Shown here: piece by piece, positions 62,511 through 64,000 of the stretch
Position numbering within the stretch: position 1 is the stretch's first letter
How the letters are laid out: each line of letters opens with the position of its first letter
NCBI GenBank assembly: GCA_963989245.1
Contig: OZ022346.1
Span: forward strand, 3,805,381 to 3,869,380
Origin: Nansenia antarctica
Taxonomy: Eukaryota > Chordata > Actinopteri > Argentiniformes > Microstomatidae
Length of the DNA stretch: 64,000 nucleotides
Direction: 5' to 3'
Position numbers and translations under genes: made by a program
Notes under the pieces: model-generated
Told to the model about the DNA's origin: nothing
What the model saw: only the letters and a program-made list of their open reading frames with translations
Database searches by the model: none

Positions 62511-63053
62511 GTGATGTCCTCCTACTATTATATCCTCTTAACTTATCTTTAAAAAAAACATTTTTATTTATCCTTTATTCAACCAGGGCCATATTCCACA
62601 AAGCTCGATAAAGTTCTAAGCCTCGATAAAGTTCTAAGCCTCGGAAATGTTAGCTTGCGTTCGGTGCCATCAATGTGGCTCAAATAATTCGCTGCTTGGT
62701 TGAGCTCCTTCTGAGTCAGATATAATTAGCCTGGTCCCGACCAGGCTAAAACACAGGCTATAGTCATCCGTGCGTCAAAAAAGGCTCACAGGCGGAAACT
62801 AAACCCTGAACGAAAGTTCCTCATGTGTCTTTTAGGAAATATTAGTTCCCACTTCACATGAGATAGATAGATTAGATAGTTTGACTGTGTGATAGATAGA
62901 TAATTTGATATTTTGAAAGTGTGATCGATCGATAGATAGTTTGATTGTGTGATAGATAACTTGATATTTTGAAAGTGTGATAGATAGATAAAGAAAAGAG
63001 TGTAAAAAAAAAAAAGAAGTAACTGTCTCAACTTGCATTGCCGTCATGACAGC

Positions 63054-63120
63054 GGTCTGCCTGGCGTAGTGGTTAAGGCTGCGGACTCGAGTTCCAAAGG
63101 TTGCGAGTTCGAGACTTGAC
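63054..63120 (+). other. tRNA-like segment with A and B boxes
   Basis: A-box-like TGGCGTAGTGGTTAAGG and B-box-like GCGAGTTCGAGAC stand about 30 bases apart, as in tRNA genes and SINE heads. Acceptor-stem pairing was not convincing, so this is probably a SINE head or tRNA pseudogene. Confidence 0.6.
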
Positions 63121-63297
63121 TAAGTCATTCATTTATTTATTTTTTACATTTAACCGAAGATTTCATGCAAAGGTTTCAAACACCATTGTAATCGTGTCAG
63201 TTCTTGTAAATTAGCCTGCACCATAATTTTATAGCCTACAATACTTTTTTAGATGAGATTTTAGATTAGATTCAGACAACGAAATGCAGTAAAAAGT

Positions 63298-63385
63298 GCG
63301 TCTGTAGAGGGATTCGAACCACTGATATAAAATGACGAATAAATCCTATGGCAGCAGTCAATACCACTAGGCCATTGTGGCGATA
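63298..63385 (-). other. Second tRNA-like segment, opposite strand
   Basis: On the minus strand: TGGCCTAGTGGTATTGAC (A-box) and, about 45 bases on, CAGTGGTTCGAATCCC (B-box). The long gap would imply an intron or a long variable arm. It is unlikely to be a functional tRNA. Confidence 0.55.
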
Positions 63386-64000
63386 TGATGGTTTGTAGCC
63401 TGCTGCGGATATCACCACAGTAGTAATATTCATTTATTAAAATATGAACATATAACAATAACTGGGGCTAGTATGACCTACGCATTTAATCGGTCAGCAA
63501 TTTCTTGCCAAACCATTTCCCTCGCCTTGTTAATTGCGGCAGTATTGCACTATTTTACATCTTATTTTTCCGTTTTCATAAAAATCAATAATTCGGAATG
63601 CTGCGCAAATGTAGTACCCCTGCACAGTGGAGTATCTTCATTTCGACAGATCGACACTTCAGGGCTTTTTATGTCTGCGTGCACGCGCCCATATCGAAGA
63701 TTTGTAAGCCTGTCTTCTGTGAACACTGATGACACAAGGCTGATCCTCATTCGAGGAATCACCTGAGGCTTGAATACCAATCTCGAGGTCCCTGAGCGCC
63801 GCATTTAAAAATATCGCCGCTATATTAAGCCACCGTTAGTGGAATATGGCCCAGGGTTAATATTTATTTTATTATTATTTTCTATTATTATTTTCTTTTC
63901 TTTTCTTTTTTCTTTTTTTTACTTTTCATCAGCTACCCTTCCCAAATGTAATTTAAAAAATGAACTACTGATATAAATTGTCAATCATTATAGGGAGTCT

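Larger units (their letters stand above)
62587..63851. mobile_element. DNA transposon (PIF/Harbinger-like ends) carrying two tRNA-like segments
   Basis: The ends GGCCATATTCCAC and GTGGAATATGGCC are perfect inverted copies. Comparison with the uninterrupted sequence in copy A (AACCAGGGTTAAT) gives a 3-bp CAG duplication, though the repeat of G and C leaves 3-5 bp possible. No transposase was recognised. The interior holds GATAGATA repeats and two tRNA-like segments in opposite orientation. Confidence 0.75.
61271..64000 (+). repeat. Segmental duplication, copy B (interrupted and cut by window end)
   Basis: 61271-62586 matches 54227-55529, and 63852-64000 matches about 55530-55676. The copy is split by the 1,265-bp transposon at 62587-63851. 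The rest of the duplicated gene, if present, lies beyond the window. Confidence 0.9.

Noticed and set aside
63298..63385. Functional tRNA gene
   Set aside because: A and B boxes are recognisable but their spacing is long and no clear acceptor stem pairs. More likely a tRNA-derived SINE head.

Overview
The window looks like teleost fish nuclear DNA. It has long introns with GT-AG junctions, (CA)n, (CT)n and (TTA)n microsatellites, several tRNA-derived SINE families ending in fish-type tails (AAGCGCTTTAC or AAGTCGCTTTGG motifs), L2/Rex-like LINE tails, hAT, Tc1, piggyBac-like and Crypton-like DNA elements, and BEL/Pao and Ty3/Gypsy LTR elements. No bacterial-type operon, CRISPR array or origin is present. 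Real coding sequence is sparse, and most long open frames are frames through minisatellites.

Two host genes can be supported on the + strand. (1) 24146-41472 holds the last five coding exons of a GABA-A receptor beta subunit, nearest to beta-1: the Cys-loop exon, the loop B exon, the loop C/M1 exon, the M2-M3 exon and the exon for the loop, PKA-type site and M4, ending in a stop. Exon sizes of 83, 135, 153, 251 and 354 bp all join in frame. The 5' exons lie outside the window. (2) 55405-57297 is a three-exon gene for a secreted ZG16-type jacalin-like lectin of 165 residues. Its 5' half (54227-55676) is duplicated at 61271-64000, where the second copy has lost the acceptor AG before its start codon and carries a 1.27-kb transposon. 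A weaker candidate is a pair of tiny first exons with an X-box-like promoter motif at 59148-59510.

Layout. 1-4210: an 18-bp minisatellite related to a SINE 5' end, split by hAT elements. 4530-7860: one LINE fragment swollen by two minisatellites made from its own coding sequence. 8130-12291: SINEs, palindromic MITEs and a perfect telomere-repeat palindrome. 15080-21116: a young, internally deleted BEL/Pao element with identical-looking 404-bp LTRs and a 5-bp target duplication. 24146-41472: the GABA receptor exons, with introns full of nested transposons. 42500-54200: intergenic, with piggyBac-like, Crypton-like, SINE, LINE and Tc1 remnants. 54227-64000: the lectin locus, a Gypsy fragment and the partial duplicate.

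The most unusual feature is that many of the minisatellites amplify a functional module rather than anonymous DNA. Two arrays copy the exon/5' splice-site junction of GABA receptor exons. One CT tract holds partial copies of the next exon's start. The lectin intron carries an array of acceptor-like polypyrimidine-TAG units ending at the true acceptor. Two arrays copy the polymerase III A-box region of two different SINE families. Three arrays copy LINE ORF2 coding sequence. All of this is read directly from sequence. Any effect on splicing or transcription is inference.
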